Origin: Streptomyces sp. CG1
Lineage (GTDB): Bacteria > Actinomycetota > Actinomycetes > Streptomycetales > Streptomycetaceae
Reading direction: 5' to 3'
Length of the DNA: 64,000 nucleotides
Assembly: GCF_041080625.1 (NCBI RefSeq)
Contig: NZ_CP163518.1
Location: 4,278,001-4,342,000, forward strand
The notes under the pieces are model-generated. The model was not told the origin of the DNA and ran no database searches. It saw only the letters and a program-made list of their open reading frames with translations. The translations under genes and the position numbers were made by a program. Every line of letters begins with the position of its first letter. Positions within the stretch are counted from its first letter, which is position 1. Positions 25,905-34,768 of this stretch are shown piece by piece.

Positions 25905-26309
25905 ATGGCGTCCGTCGCCCGCTTCCGTAACGTCGTGCTCGACTGCCCCGATCCGCATGCGCTGGCCGCCTTCTACGCGGCGGTGGCCGGAGGCAGCCCG
26001 CAGGCCGAGGACGACGAGTGGGTCGTGCTGCAGGTGCCGGACGGGCCGCGGCTGGGCTTCCAGCGGGCCGAGGGGTACACCCCGCCGGAGTGGCCCCGCG
26101 CGGACCCCAACGGCCAGCAGTTCCATCTCGACTTCGACGCGGGCCCGACCTGGGCGGACGTCGACGCGGCACATGAGCGGGTGCTCGCGCTGGGGGCGCG
26201 GCCGCTGGATCTGGAGGACCGGGAGACCAAGGACTTCCAGGTGTACGCCGATCCGGCCGGGCATCCGTTCTGCCTGTGCCGGATCGAGCAGCCGGAGGGA
26301 CTCACCTAG
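25905..26309 (+). CDS. VOC/glyoxalase-like protein 2
   Basis: Second VOC protein, 134 residues, 28 bp after the first, so probably in one operon. It shares RNVVLDCPDPHALAAFYAAVAGG, LGFQRAEGYTPPEWPR, QQFHLDFDAG and YADPAGHPFCLC with its neighbour and has a longer linker before the second half. ATG at 25905 follows GACAGGAG. Tandem duplication is the simplest explanation. No metal-site residue distinguishes a definite enzyme class. Confidence 0.85.
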   Translation: MASVARFRNVVLDCPDPHALAAFYAAVAGGSPQAEDDEWVVLQVPDGPRLGFQRAEGYTPPEWPRADPNGQQFHLDFDAGPTWADVDAAHERVLALGARPLDLEDRETKDFQVYADPAGHPFCLCRIEQPEGLT

Positions 26310-26476
26310 GGCAGTCCTGACCGTCCGCCTCCGCGGTCGTCAGGCTTGCCGGGTCGCCGTCGCGGTCGGGCGTACAGGGGCAGCAGCTGCCGGATCTTCT
26401 CGCTGCGCAGCCCGGCCGCGTACAGCTCCTGGATCCGGATGACCCGGTCACCCGCAGCCGCGCCGACGGTGTTCAG
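26306..26476 (-). pseudogene. Remnant of a MerR-type regulator
   Basis: Directly after the toxin stop codon the minus strand reads GDRVIRIQELYAAGLRSEKIRQLLPLYARPRRRPG and then a stop (26308-26306). This matches the second half of a MerR winged-helix domain (RIQELYAAGLxSEKIRxLLP), but the N-terminal helix-turn-helix, start codon and effector domain are absent. About 55 codons remain. It indicates that an older regulator gene was cut by whatever brought in the toxin-antitoxin pair. Confidence 0.5.
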
Positions 26477-26736
26477 TCGGTGTAGTGGTAGCGGGCCTTG
26501 AGGATCTTCACTTCCTTGTCGTCCGCCCGGTACACCAGGCGGTGCTCGTCATCGATCCGGCGGGACCAGTAGCCAGACAGGTCGCCTTTGAGCGGTTCCG
26601 GCTTACCGATGCCGGTGAACGGGTCGCGCTGGATCTCGCCGATCAGACGGGTGATCCGGCGGGCCATCCTGCGGTCGGCGCCGAGCCAGAAGAGGAAGTC
26701 CTCCCAAGCGTCCGGATCGAAGTGAACGCTCCTCAT
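26473..26736 (-). CDS. YoeB/Txe-type toxin
   Basis: Small RelE-superfamily mRNA interferase of 87 residues. [42 protein letters not shown] is the typical Txe/YoeB N-terminal half and [46 protein letters not shown] has the conserved W/R/R-H and the C-terminal YHYxD(YoeB ends with HY) active region. Such toxins cleave mRNA at the ribosomal A site. The ATG overlaps the antitoxin stop by 4 bp, so toxin is translated after antitoxin. Confidence 0.93.
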   Translation of the reverse strand: MRSVHFDPDAWEDFLFWLGADRRMARRITRLIGEIQRDPFTGIGKPEPLKGDLSGYWSRRIDDEHRLVYRADDKEVKILKARYHYTD

Positions 26737-27005
26737 TCGTCCCCCGCCAAGTCCTGCAACTCGTCCAGGGTCTTGGTGATGTGGGCGGCACCCGCCCTGT
26801 CCCTGGCTACCGCTTCCATGAGGCGCCGGGCGTTCGCCGGAGACCGCAGCAGGTACACCGTCTCCTGCCAGGACTCGTAGTCCTCGGCAGACATGAGGAC
26901 GGCGTCACCACCCTTGGAACTGATGCGGACCGGCGTGTGGTCGTCATTGACCCGCTTGATCAGAGGAAACAGGTCCCGGCGTGCCTCACTAGCGCTTATG
27001 GTCAC
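26733..27005 (-). CDS. YefM/Phd-type antitoxin
   Basis: Antitoxin of 90 residues with the Phd/YefM DNA-binding fold at the N-terminus ([52 protein letters not shown]) and an acidic C-terminal tail ([13 protein letters not shown]) that would wrap the toxin. The start is GTG at 27005 (GTG ACC ATA AGC), preceded by AAGGGATGGG. The gene is first in the operon and the long dyad upstream (27018-27080) would be its own operator, as Phd proteins repress their promoters. Confidence 0.93.
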   Translation of the reverse strand: MTISASEARRDLFPLIKRVNDDHTPVRISSKGGDAVLMSAEDYESWQETVYLLRSPANARRLMEAVARDRAGAAHITKTLDELQDLAGDE

Positions 27006-27017
27006 GTGCTGCCCATC

Positions 27018-27080
27018 CCTTCTGAAGTGGTACCGGAAAACAGTACTACTGCAGTACGAGGTTCCGGTACCACCAGAAGG
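27018..27080. promoter_or_regulatory. Long dyad upstream of the toxin-antitoxin operon
   Basis: Outer arms CCTTCTG (27018-27024) and CAGAAGG (27074-27080) enclose inner arms TGGTACCGGAA (27028-27038) and TTCCGGTACCA (27062-27072), with two AGTAC units in the centre. It lies between the antitoxin start and the dipeptidase 3' end, so it could be an autoregulatory operator or a terminator for the dipeptidase, or both. Confidence 0.65.
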
Positions 27081-27085
27081 ACTAC

Positions 27086-28264
27086 TCAGCCGTCCAGCGA
27101 CTCGATAGTCGCGTTGGACGGGCCCCGCGTCGTCTGAAGTTCACGAGCCACGTCCTCCGCCGCGCCCAGCACCCGCACCGCGTTCTGCCAGGTCAGCTTG
27201 GCCAGATCGGTCTTGGACCAGCCGCGGTCCAGCAGTTCGGCTAGCAGGTTCGGGTAGCCCGAGACGTCGTTCAGGCCGTCCGGGGTGAACGCGGTGCCGT
27301 CGTAGTCGCCGCCGATGCCCAGGTGGTCGATGCCGGCCACCTCGCGCATGTGGTCCAGATGGTCCGCCACCGTCGACACCGTGGCGACCGGACGCGGAGT
27401 GCGCTCCTCGAACGCGTGGTGCACCTTCATCGCCTCGGCGCTGGTGTCGAGGTGATGGAAGCCGTGGGCGCGCATGTTCTCGTCGGCCGCCACCGTCCAC
27501 GCGACGGCCGCCTGGAGCACGAACTTCGGCACGAACGTCACCATCGCCACACCACCGTTGGCGGGCAGCCGCTCCAGCACGTCGTCGGGGATGTTGCGCG
27601 GGTGGTCGCAGACCGCGCGGGCGGAGGAGTGCGAGAAGATCACCGGCGCGGACGTGGTGTCCAGCGCGGCGCGCATCGTCGTGGGCGCCACATGGGACAG
27701 GTCGACCAGCATGCCGAGGCGGTTCATCTCCCGGACCACCTCGCGGCCGAAGGCCGACAGGCCGCCGACCTTCGGCTCGTCGGTCGCCGAGTCCGCCCAG
27801 TCGTTGTTGTCGTTGTGGGTGAGCGTCATGTAGCGCACACCCAGCTCGTACAGACCGCGCAGGGTGCCGAGGGAGTTGTCGATCGAGTGCCCGCCCTCCG
27901 CGCCCATCAGGGAGGCGATACGGCCCTCGGCCCGCGCCGCCTCCATGTCGGCGGCGGTCAGCGCGGCCCGCAGGTCGGCGGGGTTCCGGGCGATCAACTG
28001 CCGTACGCAGTCGATCTGTTCGAGAGTCGCCGGCACCGCACCCGGGAGGTCCGAGCGCACATACACCGACCAGTACTGCGCCCCTACCCCGCCCTCGCGC
28101 AGGCGCGGGATGTCGGTGTGCAGATGGGCGTTCTGGTGTACGGCGATGTCGCGGGCGTCGAGGTCGTAGCGTACCTGTTCGCGCAGCGCCCACGGCAGGT
28201 CGTTGTGGCCGTCGACGACCGGGAACTCGCGCAGCAGGGACCGTGCTTCGTCCAGTGAGGTCAT
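27086..28264 (-). CDS. Membrane (renal-type) dipeptidase, M19 family
   Basis: Metal-dependent dipeptidase of 392 residues with the binuclear zinc site spread over the chain: [14 protein letters not shown] (HxD, about residues 20-22), [11 protein letters not shown] (bridging glutamate), [11 protein letters not shown] and [15 protein letters not shown] (two histidines), then [13 protein letters not shown] (aspartate). Related enzymes hydrolyse dipeptides, including D-amino-acid-containing ones. There is no signal peptide or membrane helix. ATG at 28264 begins [14 protein letters not shown]. It lies 6 bp after purE and so joins the purine operon, although the link is only positional. Confidence 0.92.
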   Translation of the reverse strand: MTSLDEARSLLREFPVVDGHNDLPWALREQVRYDLDARDIAVHQNAHLHTDIPRLREGGVGAQYWSVYVRSDLPGAVPATLEQIDCVRQLIARNPADLRAALTAADMEAARAEGRIASLMGAEGGHSIDNSLGTLRGLYELGVRYMTLTHNDNNDWADSATDEPKVGGLSAFGREVVREMNRLGMLVDLSHVAPTTMRAALDTTSAPVIFSHSSARAVCDHPRNIPDDVLERLPANGGVAMVTFVPKFVLQAAVAWTVAADENMRAHGFHHLDTSAEAMKVHHAFEERTPRPVATVSTVADHLDHMREVAGIDHLGIGGDYDGTAFTPDGLNDVSGYPNLLAELLDRGWSKTDLAKLTWQNAVRVLGAAEDVARELQTTRGPSNATIESLDG

Positions 28265-28270
28265 TACGTC

Positions 28271-28792
28271 TTACTTCCCGAAGCCGAAGCCGCTCGATCC
28301 CTCGACCTTGGAACGCAGCCGCTTGCCCTTATCGGTGGCCTGGTCGTTGAGGTCCTGCTGGAAGTCGCGCATCTTGTGCAGCAGTTCCTCGTCGTGCGTG
28401 GCGAGGATGCGGGCCGCGAGCAGGCCCGCGTTGCGGGCACCGGCGACGGAGACCGTGGCGACCGGCACACCGGCCGGCATCTGCACGATGGACAGCAGCG
28501 AGTCCATGCCGTCGAGGTACTTCAGCGGCACCGGCACGCCGATGACCGGCAGGGGCGTGACCGAGGCGAGCATGCCCGGGAGGTGGGCGGCGCCGCCCGC
28601 ACCGGCGATGATCACCTTCAGCCCGCGGTCGGCGGCCTGCTCGCCGTACGTGACCATCTCGCGGGGCATGCGGTGCGCGGAGACGACGTCGACCTCGTAG
28701 CCGATCTCGAACTCGTCCAGCGCCTTGGCGGCGGCCTCCATGACGGGCCAGTCGGAGTCCGACCCCATGACGATGCCAACAACAGGGCTCAT
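28271..28792 (-). CDS. purE: PurE, N5-carboxyaminoimidazole ribonucleotide mutase
   Basis: Class I PurE of 173 residues that rearranges N5-CAIR to CAIR in purine synthesis. [17 protein letters not shown] is the phosphate loop, [11 protein letters not shown] carries the catalytic histidine, and [27 protein letters not shown] is the second active-site segment. The chain runs about 12 residues beyond typical PurE with a Gly-rich tail (SSGFGFGK). ATG at 28792 overlaps purK by 4 bp, so the pair is coupled, and the order purK-purE is as in mycobacteria. Confidence 0.97.
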   Translation of the reverse strand: MSPVVGIVMGSDSDWPVMEAAAKALDEFEIGYEVDVVSAHRMPREMVTYGEQAADRGLKVIIAGAGGAAHLPGMLASVTPLPVIGVPVPLKYLDGMDSLLSIVQMPAGVPVATVSVAGARNAGLLAARILATHDEELLHKMRDFQQDLNDQATDKGKRLRSKVEGSSGFGFGK

Positions 28793-29928
28793 TCGGTGAT
28801 CGTGCCTCTCAGATAGCCGGCTGCGTGACGGGCGCGCTCCAGCACGTCGTCCAGGTCGTCGCCGTAGGTGTTGACGTGTCCTACCTTGCGGCCGGGCTTC
28901 ACGTCCTTGCCGTACATGTGGATCTTGAGCTTGGGGTCGCGGGCCATGCAGTGCAAGTAGGCGGAGTACATGTCCGGGTAGTCGCCGCCGAGGACGTTGA
29001 CCATCACGGTCCACCTGGCGCGCGGGCGCGGGTCGCCGAGCGGGAGGTCGAGGACCGCGCGGACGTGGTTGGCGAACTGCGAGGTGATCGCGCCGTCCTG
29101 GGTCCAGTGACCGGAGTTGTGCGGGCGCATCGCCAGTTCGTTGACGAGGATGCGGCCGTCGAGGGTCTGGAACAGCTCGACCGCGAGGTGCCCGACGACG
29201 TCCAGCTCCTTGGCGATGGTCAGGGCCATCCGCTCGGCCTGCAGCGCGAGGGAGTCGTCCAGGCCCGGGGCCGGGGCGATGACCGTGTCGCAGACGCCGT
29301 CGGTCTGCCGGGACTCCACCACCGGGTAGGCGACGGCCTGGCCGTGCGGGGAGCGTACGACGTTGGCGGCCAGCTCGCGGACGTAGTCGACCTTCTCCTC
29401 GGCGAGGACCGGGACCCCGGCCCGGAACGGGTCGGTGGCCTCCTCGGGGGTCTCCACGACCCACACGCCCTTGCCGTCGTAGCCGCCGCGGACGGTCTTC
29501 AGCACGACCGGGAAGCCATTCCCCTCGGCCGCGAACCGGACCACGTCCTCCGGATCGGCGACGATCCGGTGCCGTGGGCACGGGATGCCGATCGCGTCGA
29601 GCTTCGCGCGCATCACGCCCTTGTCCTGGGCGTGCACCAGCGCGTCGGGGCCCGGGCGCACGGGGATGCCGTCCGCCTCCAGGGCCCTGAGGTGCTCGGT
29701 GGGTACGTGCTCGTGATCGAAGGTGATCACATCGCACCCGCGCGCGAAGTCACGCAGCGTGTCCAGATCGCGGTAGTCGCCGATGACGACATCGCTCACG
29801 ACCTGCGCCGCGGAATCCTGAGGGGTGTCACTGAGGAGCTTGAACCTGATGCCCAACGGGATGCCCGCCTCGTGCGTCATACGCGCGAGCTGCCCCCCGC
29901 CGACCATGCCGACTACCGGGAACGTCAC
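28789..29928 (-). CDS. purK: PurK, 5-(carboxyamino)imidazole ribonucleotide synthase
   Basis: ATP-grasp enzyme of 379 residues making N5-CAIR from AIR, bicarbonate and [17 protein letters not shown] is the N-terminal substrate domain, [16 protein letters not shown] its end, [20 protein letters not shown] the ATP lid, and [32 protein letters not shown] the metal site. Start GTG at 29928. It is the first gene of a three-gene minus-strand unit, purK-purE-dipeptidase. The divergent GtrA gene starts about 180 bp away. Confidence 0.97.
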   Translation of the reverse strand: MTFPVVGMVGGGQLARMTHEAGIPLGIRFKLLSDTPQDSAAQVVSDVVIGDYRDLDTLRDFARGCDVITFDHEHVPTEHLRALEADGIPVRPGPDALVHAQDKGVMRAKLDAIGIPCPRHRIVADPEDVVRFAAEGNGFPVVLKTVRGGYDGKGVWVVETPEEATDPFRAGVPVLAEEKVDYVRELAANVVRSPHGQAVAYPVVESRQTDGVCDTVIAPAPGLDDSLALQAERMALTIAKELDVVGHLAVELFQTLDGRILVNELAMRPHNSGHWTQDGAITSQFANHVRAVLDLPLGDPRPRARWTVMVNVLGGDYPDMYSAYLHCMARDPKLKIHMYGKDVKPGRKVGHVNTYGDDLDDVLERARHAAGYLRGTITE

Positions 29929-30110
29929 ACCCCTAGCGTATCGGCCACGCCGAGGCGGCCGGATCGCATCTCTCTGGGGATCTCTTACCCGCCACTTTCC
30001 GCGCTCTTTCCGACCTGTTTCCGAGCTATGACCCAGTCCGGAGGCGTCGGCTACTCCGTCTGGTTAGCATGGCGGGGCTACCAAAACCTACCGACGGGAG
30101 CTGCACGGCC

Positions 30111-30617
30111 ATGGAACCTCGTTCCTCGGGGCTGCGACGGCTGGGACGCGAGGTGGCCAAGTTCGGCACCGTCGGCGTTGCGGGCATCTTTGTCAATCTC
30201 GGCGCGTTCAACCTGGTCCGCCACGTGTCCGACCTGCCGGTCGTGCGCGCCAGCATCATCGCGACGGTGGTCGCGATCGCGTTCAACTACGTGGGCTTCC
30301 GCTACTGGACGTACCGGGACCGCGAGAAGAGCGGCCGCACCAAGGAACTCACGCTGTTCCTGTTCTTCAGCGCGATCGGCCTGGTGATCGAGAACGGCGT
30401 GCTGTACCTGGCGACCTACGGCATGGGCTGGGACAACTCGCTGCAGAGCAACGTCTCCAAGTTCGTCGGCATCGGCGTCGCGACCCTGTTCCGTTTCTGG
30501 TCGTACCGCACCTGGGTGTTCCGCGTGCAGCCGTCGCAGGAGGCGGAGTCGATCCTGGTGGCCGAGTCCAAGAGGCCGCACACCGAGCCCGAGCCGAAGT
30601 CCCAGCGCGTTCCGTAA
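30111..30617 (+). CDS. GtrA-family membrane protein
   Basis: Integral membrane protein of 168 residues with the four helices of the GtrA/DPMS family (VAKFGTVGVAGIFVNLGAFNLV, ASIIATVVAIAFNYVGFRYWTYR, LTLFLFFSAIGLVIENGVLYLA, VSKFVGIGVATLFRFWSYRTWVF) and the conserved RYWTYR/FRFWSYRTWVF basic loops. GtrA proteins move or sense polyprenyl-linked glucose and are linked with cell-envelope polymers. ATG at 30111 has GGGAG 10 bp before; ATG at 30069 has none and a TAGCAT there may be the -10 box. A homologue also lies next to purK in mycobacteria. Confidence 0.9.
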   Translation: MEPRSSGLRRLGREVAKFGTVGVAGIFVNLGAFNLVRHVSDLPVVRASIIATVVAIAFNYVGFRYWTYRDREKSGRTKELTLFLFFSAIGLVIENGVLYLATYGMGWDNSLQSNVSKFVGIGVATLFRFWSYRTWVFRVQPSQEAESILVAESKRPHTEPEPKSQRVP

Positions 30618-30618
30618 C

Positions 30619-30633
30619 CGGCACGTGGTGCCG
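30619..30633. terminator. Short hairpin between GtrA and histidine kinase genes
   Basis: CGGCAC and GTGCCG arms with a 3-nt loop directly after the GtrA stop. The stem is short. Confidence 0.35.
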
Positions 30634-30642
30634 TGACCGGCC

Positions 30643-31914
30643 TCAGCGAACCGTCGGCCGGTCCTCCTCCGCCTTGCGGGCCGGAGGCGTACGGGAGAGG
30701 AACAGGCCGAATACCGGCGGCTGGGCCTGGAGGAGTTCCAGGCGGCCGCCGTCGGCCTCGGCGAGGTCCCGGGCGACGGCCAGGCCGATCCCCGTGGAGT
30801 TGCGGCCGCTGATCGTCCGCTCGAAAATACGCGCGCCGAGGTCGGCCGGTACGCCGGGGCCCTCGTCGGTGACCTCGACCACGGCCTGGTTGCCGGTGAC
30901 CCGGGTGCGCAGCGCGACCGTGCCGCCACCGTGCATCAGGGAGTTCTCGATCAGCGCGGCCAGCACCTGGGCGACCGCTCCCGGCGTGCCGACGGCCTGC
31001 AGATGCCGCTTGCCGGAGCTGACGATGGCCCGGCCGGCGCTGCGGTAGGCGGGCCGCCATTCGGCGAGCTGCTGCTGGATGACCTCGTCCAGGTCGAAGG
31101 TGACGGCGGAGCCGGTGCGCGGGTCGCGGGAGTTCGTCAGCAGCCGCTCGACCACGTCCGTGAGCCGCTCGACCTGAGTGAGCGCGACGTTCGCCTCTTC
31201 CTTCACGATGTCCGGGTCGTCGGTGAGGGTGATCTCCTCGAGCCGCATGGACAGCGCGGTCAGCGGGGTACGCAGCTGATGGGAGGCGTCGGCGGCCAGC
31301 CGCCGCTCGGCCGTCAGCATCCGGCCGATGCGCTCGGCCGAGGAGTCCAGCACATCGGCGACCCGGTCCAGCTCGGGGACGCCGTACCGCTTGTGCCGGG
31401 GGCGGGGGTCGCCGGAGCCGAGCCGCTCGGCGGTCTCCGCGAGATCGGTCAGCGGGGAGGCGAGCCGGTTGGCCTGCCGTACGGCGAGCAGGACGGCGGC
31501 GACCACCGCGAGCAGCGCCACCAGGCCGATGATCAGCAGGGTCCGGCCGACCTCGCGGGTCACCGCGGAGCGCGGCTCCTGCACGGTGACCGTCTCGCCC
31601 TCCTCGCCCTGCTGGGTGGCGTGAATCACGTCACCCTGCGGCTTGGTGCCGATCTCGATCGGGTCATGGCCCGGCATGCGGATCACCGCGTACTGGTCCT
31701 TGCTGACCGGGTTGCGCAGCACCTCGGCGTTGACGTTCTCGGCGGCGAGGATCCTGCTGTCCACGATGCTGGCCAGCCGCACCGCCTCCGAGTCCACCCG
31801 CTCCTGAGCGCTGTTGCTGATCGTCCGCGACTCGACGATCACCAGCGAGATGCCGAAGACCGCGATCACGACGAGGACGACGGCGAGGGTGGACTGGATG
31901 AGACGTCGACGCAT
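30643..31914 (-). CDS. Sensor histidine kinase
   Basis: Class I membrane kinase of 423 residues. Two helices (about 7-27 and 124-145) flank an extracellular sensor of about 95 residues with no recognised ligand motif; a HAMP linker follows. The DHp helix has the phosphorylated histidine H212 in ADASHQLRTPL, and the ATP domain shows N (LIENSLMHGGG), DEGPGVPADLG and GRNSTGIGLAVARDLA boxes. It is cotranscribed with the response regulator 41 bp upstream. The target signal is unknown; the gene lies next to the envelope-linked GtrA gene. ATG at 31914. Confidence 0.93.
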   Translation of the reverse strand: MRRRLIQSTLAVVLVVIAVFGISLVIVESRTISNSAQERVDSEAVRLASIVDSRILAAENVNAEVLRNPVSKDQYAVIRMPGHDPIEIGTKPQGDVIHATQQGEEGETVTVQEPRSAVTREVGRTLLIIGLVALLAVVAAVLLAVRQANRLASPLTDLAETAERLGSGDPRPRHKRYGVPELDRVADVLDSSAERIGRMLTAERRLAADASHQLRTPLTALSMRLEEITLTDDPDIVKEEANVALTQVERLTDVVERLLTNSRDPRTGSAVTFDLDEVIQQQLAEWRPAYRSAGRAIVSSGKRHLQAVGTPGAVAQVLAALIENSLMHGGGTVALRTRVTGNQAVVEVTDEGPGVPADLGARIFERTISGRNSTGIGLAVARDLAEADGGRLELLQAQPPVFGLFLSRTPPARKAEEDRPTVR

Positions 31915-31955
31915 GTTCCGTTACCTGGGGTGATCGCTGGGCCCCGGGGAGGGGC

Positions 31956-32633
31956 TCAGCTCTTTTCGAAGCGGAAGCCCACGCCGCGGACCGTCGCGAT
32001 GTACCGGGGGTTCGCCGCGTCGTCGCCGAGCTTCTTGCGCAGCCAGGAGATGTGCATGTCGAGGGTCTTCGTGGACGACCACCACGTGGTGTCCCAGACC
32101 TCGCGCATCAGCTGGTCGCGGGTCACGACCCGGCCGGCGTCCCGCACCAGCACCCGCAGCAGGTCGAACTCCTTGGCGGTGAGCTGCAGTTCCTCGTCGC
32201 CCATCCACGCCCGGTGCGACTCGACGTCGATCCGCACCCCATGCGTGGCCGGCGGCTGCTGCGGCTCCGCGGCGCCGCGCCGGAGCAGCGCCCGCACCCG
32301 GGCGAGCAGTTCGGCGAGCCGGAAGGGCTTGGTGACGTAGTCGTCGGCGCCCGCGTCCAGGCCGACGACGGTGTCCACCTCGTCGGCCCGCGCGGTCAGG
32401 ATGAGGATCGGCACGGTGTGGCCGTCGGCCCGCAGCCGACGGGCGACCTCCAGGCCGTCCATACCGGGCAGGCCCAGGTCCAGTACGACCAGATCGACGC
32501 CGCCCTGCATTCCGGCGTCGAGCGCGCTGGGTCCGTCCTCGCGCACCTCGACCTCGTAACCTTCCCGGCGCAGGGCGCGAGCCAGCGGCTCCGAGATGGA
32601 CGCATCGTCCTCGGCGAGCAGTACACGGGTCAT
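31956..32633 (-). CDS. OmpR/PhoB-type response regulator
   Basis: Response regulator of 225 residues. The receiver domain has EDD (8-10), phospho-acceptor D52 in VVLDLGLPGMDG, T in ILTARAD and K in DYVTKPFRL; the winged-helix domain has DVESHRAWMGDEELQLTAKEFDLLRVLVRDAG and the recognition helix in VVTRDQLMREVWDTTWWSSTKTLDMHISWLRKKLGD. Start ATG 32633. The pair with the downstream kinase is in the usual Streptomyces order and the upstream gap holds its promoter. Confidence 0.95.
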   Translation of the reverse strand: MTRVLLAEDDASISEPLARALRREGYEVEVREDGPSALDAGMQGGVDLVVLDLGLPGMDGLEVARRLRADGHTVPILILTARADEVDTVVGLDAGADDYVTKPFRLAELLARVRALLRRGAAEPQQPPATHGVRIDVESHRAWMGDEELQLTAKEFDLLRVLVRDAGRVVTRDQLMREVWDTTWWSSTKTLDMHISWLRKKLGDDAANPRYIATVRGVGFRFEKS

Positions 32634-32904
32634 GAGGTGATGGTAGACCGCCCGCGTACGGTGCTGGGGTGTGATCGCTTACAGGAACTCTTACCTTCGT
32701 ACGCTGCTGGTACGAACCATGGCTCTGGGGATGCGATCGTAGGAAGGACCTTCGAATGCGGTCCTGCGGTTCCACCGACACCTGTGATCCGCGTCTCAAG
32801 TCCTTCCATATCCGGCAGTGTCCTGCCGTATGGTGACCTGAACGCCTGTAGCACACCGGGGACCTTTGGCGAGCAGTTGACGCTGAGGGTCTCTTTTGTG
32901 TGCG

Positions 32905-32922
32905 GGCTGATCAAGATCAGCC
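32905..32922. promoter_or_regulatory. Dyad GGCTGATC-AA-GATCAGCC
   Basis: Perfect 8-bp arms around AA, 244 bp before the POT transporter start, embedded in a moderately A+T-rich stretch with TTGAAAGG next to it. Candidate operator. Confidence 0.5.
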
Positions 32923-33089
32923 TTGAAAGGAATGACCTCTGGCCGGGCTCCGGACGCATCGTCGCGTCGGGGCGTGGATCCCGGTGGTCGCCGTCCGCCG
33001 CCTCCGCGATCCGGAGACGGACTCCCCCTGGGCGTGGGGGTGGACGACCGACCCTGCCGGTGCCGGCCACACCCCCACCGGGCGCGCAA

Positions 33090-33132
33090 CTCCCCCAGCC
33101 CTCGGCTTCGCTCGGGCCGGGGGGACCCCCAT
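33090..33132 (+). repeat. Palindromic element, intergenic copy B
   Basis: Starts CTCCCCCAGCCCTCGGC, ends GGGCCGGGGGGACCCCCAT, with a TTCGCTC loop between. The copy lies 33-76 bp before the transporter start and would be transcribed in its 5' leader. Confidence 0.75.
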
Positions 33133-33165
33133 CGGCCACCGCGCCCCGACCAGCAAGGAACGACC

Positions 33166-34668
33166 ATGGCGTCCAGCCTGACGAAGGACTCGGTCCGCCC
33201 GGGCACCCCCGGCTCCGAGAAGACCTTCTTCGGCCACCCCCGCGGCCTGGCCACTCTCTTCATGACCGAGATGTGGGAGCGGTTCAGCTTCTACGGCATG
33301 AGGGCTCTGCTCGTCCTGTACTTGGTCGCCCCGGCGTCCAAGGGCGGGCTCGCCTTCGCCGCCGCCACCGGCGCGGCGATCTACTCGGTGTACAACGCCA
33401 CCGTCTACCTGCTGGCCATGCCGGGCGGCTGGATCGGTGACCGGCTCTGGGGTCCGCGCAAGACCGTGGCGATCGCCGGCACGATCATCATGATCGGCCA
33501 CTTCCTGCTCGCCGTGCCGGTCAAGGCGTCCTTCTTCGTCGGCCTGGTCTTCATCGCCGTCGGCTCGGGTCTGCTGAAGGCCAACATCTCCACGATGGTC
33601 GGCCACCTCTACCCGGACCGGAACGACGCGCGCCGCGACGGCGCCTTCACGGTCTTCTACATGGGCATCAACCTGGGCGCCTTCGTCGCCCCGCTGCTCA
33701 TCGGCTGGGTCGCCGACGCCACCAACTGGCACTTCGGCTTCGCGCTGGCGGGTGTGGGCATGGCGCTGGGCCTGACCCAGTACGTGCTCGGCACGCGCCA
33801 CCTGAGCCCGATCAGCAGCGAGGTGCCGCAGCCGGTGGACGCCGCCGAGCGGTCCGCCCTGCTGAAGAAGGCGGGTCTGTGGGCCGCGGCCGCCGCGGTC
33901 TTCTACGGCGTCGTGGTCGCCACCGGCTCCTTCACGATCGACTGGGTCCTGTGGCCGCTGTCCCTGGCGGGTCTGGCGCTGCCGGCCTTCTACTTCACCC
34001 GGATGCGCCGGGACAAGGACCTCACGGCGGACGACAAGTCCAAGATCACCGGCTACGTCTGGTTCTTCGTCGTCGCCGCGGTCTTCTGGATGATCTACGA
34101 CCAGTCCGGCTCGACGCTGAACCTGTTCGCCAGCGACCACACCGCGAACAAGCTGTGGAGCTTCGGCTTCCCGGCCAGCTGGTTCCAGTCGCTGAACCCG
34201 CTCTTCGTCATGGCCCTCGCTCCCGTGATCGCGGCCCTGTGGATCAAGCTGGGCCGGCGCAACCCGAGCACCACGGTCAAGTTCGCCCTCGGTCTCTTCG
34301 GCATCGGTGTCTCCTTCGGCGTGATGATGCTGGCCATGGCCTCCGCCTCCGGCAATGCGAAGGTCACCCCGCTGTGGCTGTGCTCCGTCTACCTGATCCA
34401 GACGGTGGCCGAGCTGTGCCTGTCCCCCGTCGGCCTGTCGGTCACCACCAAGCTGGCGCCGCAGAAGTACGCGAGCCAGATGATGGGTCTGTGGTTCCTG
34501 GCGGTCACCGCCGGCGACTGCCTGGCCGCGCTGACCCAGCTCGCCATCGGGGACTCGTTCCTGTCGACGACGTCCTTCGCGATCCAGGGCGTGATCGCCG
34601 CCCTGGGTGGCCTGGGCTTCATCGCCTATCGCAAGAAGGTCATCGGGCTCATGGGCGACGTGCACTGA
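33166..34668 (+). CDS. POT-family di-/tripeptide transporter
   Basis: Proton-coupled oligopeptide transporter of 500 residues (PTR2/MFS). The signature ExxERFSFYG (MTEMWERFSFYGMRALLVLYL) in helix 1 and GGWIGDRLWGPRKTV and FIAVGSGLLKANISTMVGHLYPD in helices 2-5 are diagnostic; about 14 hydrophobic segments follow. Such proteins import short peptides with protons. ATG at 33166 has AAGGAACG 4-11 bp before it. It is probably a single-gene unit ending in a perfect terminator. Confidence 0.93.
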   Translation: MASSLTKDSVRPGTPGSEKTFFGHPRGLATLFMTEMWERFSFYGMRALLVLYLVAPASKGGLAFAAATGAAIYSVYNATVYLLAMPGGWIGDRLWGPRKTVAIAGTIIMIGHFLLAVPVKASFFVGLVFIAVGSGLLKANISTMVGHLYPDRNDARRDGAFTVFYMGINLGAFVAPLLIGWVADATNWHFGFALAGVGMALGLTQYVLGTRHLSPISSEVPQPVDAAERSALLKKAGLWAAAAAVFYGVVVATGSFTIDWVLWPLSLAGLALPAFYFTRMRRDKDLTADDKSKITGYVWFFVVAAVFWMIYDQSGSTLNLFASDHTANKLWSFGFPASWFQSLNPLFVMALAPVIAALWIKLGRRNPSTTVKFALGLFGIGVSFGVMMLAMASASGNAKVTPLWLCSVYLIQTVAELCLSPVGLSVTTKLAPQKYASQMMGLWFLAVTAGDCLAALTQLAIGDSFLSTTSFAIQGVIAALGGLGFIAYRKKVIGLMGDVH

Positions 34669-34700
34669 TCTCCGTGCGCTGACACCACAACGGCACACAA

Positions 34701-34737
34701 CGAAGGCTGCCCGGGAACATCTCCCGGGCAGCCTTCG
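34701..34737. terminator. Terminator after POT transporter
   Basis: Perfect 16-bp arms CGAAGGCTGCCCGGGA and TCCCGGGCAGCCTTCG, 5-nt loop, between convergent genes. Confidence 0.92.
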
Positions 34738-34768
34738 TGTTGGTCAGGGCCTGAACGCGGTCAGCGCT

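Larger units (their letters stand above)
32634..33165. other. Divergent region between response regulator and POT transporter
   Basis: About 530 bp containing the promoters of both genes. It has a perfect dyad (32905-32922) and one palindromic element copy (33090-33132) close to the transporter ribosome site AAGGAA at 33155. Open frames across the region are not supported by any recognisable protein sequence. Confidence 0.6.

Noticed and set aside
28271..29737. 488-residue frame that spans purE and purK in one piece
   Set aside because: The purE frame remains open upstream through purK; purE starts at the ATG in the ATGA overlap.
32630..33139. 169-residue minus-strand frame between response regulator and POT
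   Set aside because: No family motif, covers a palindromic element and a dyad; treated as intergenic.
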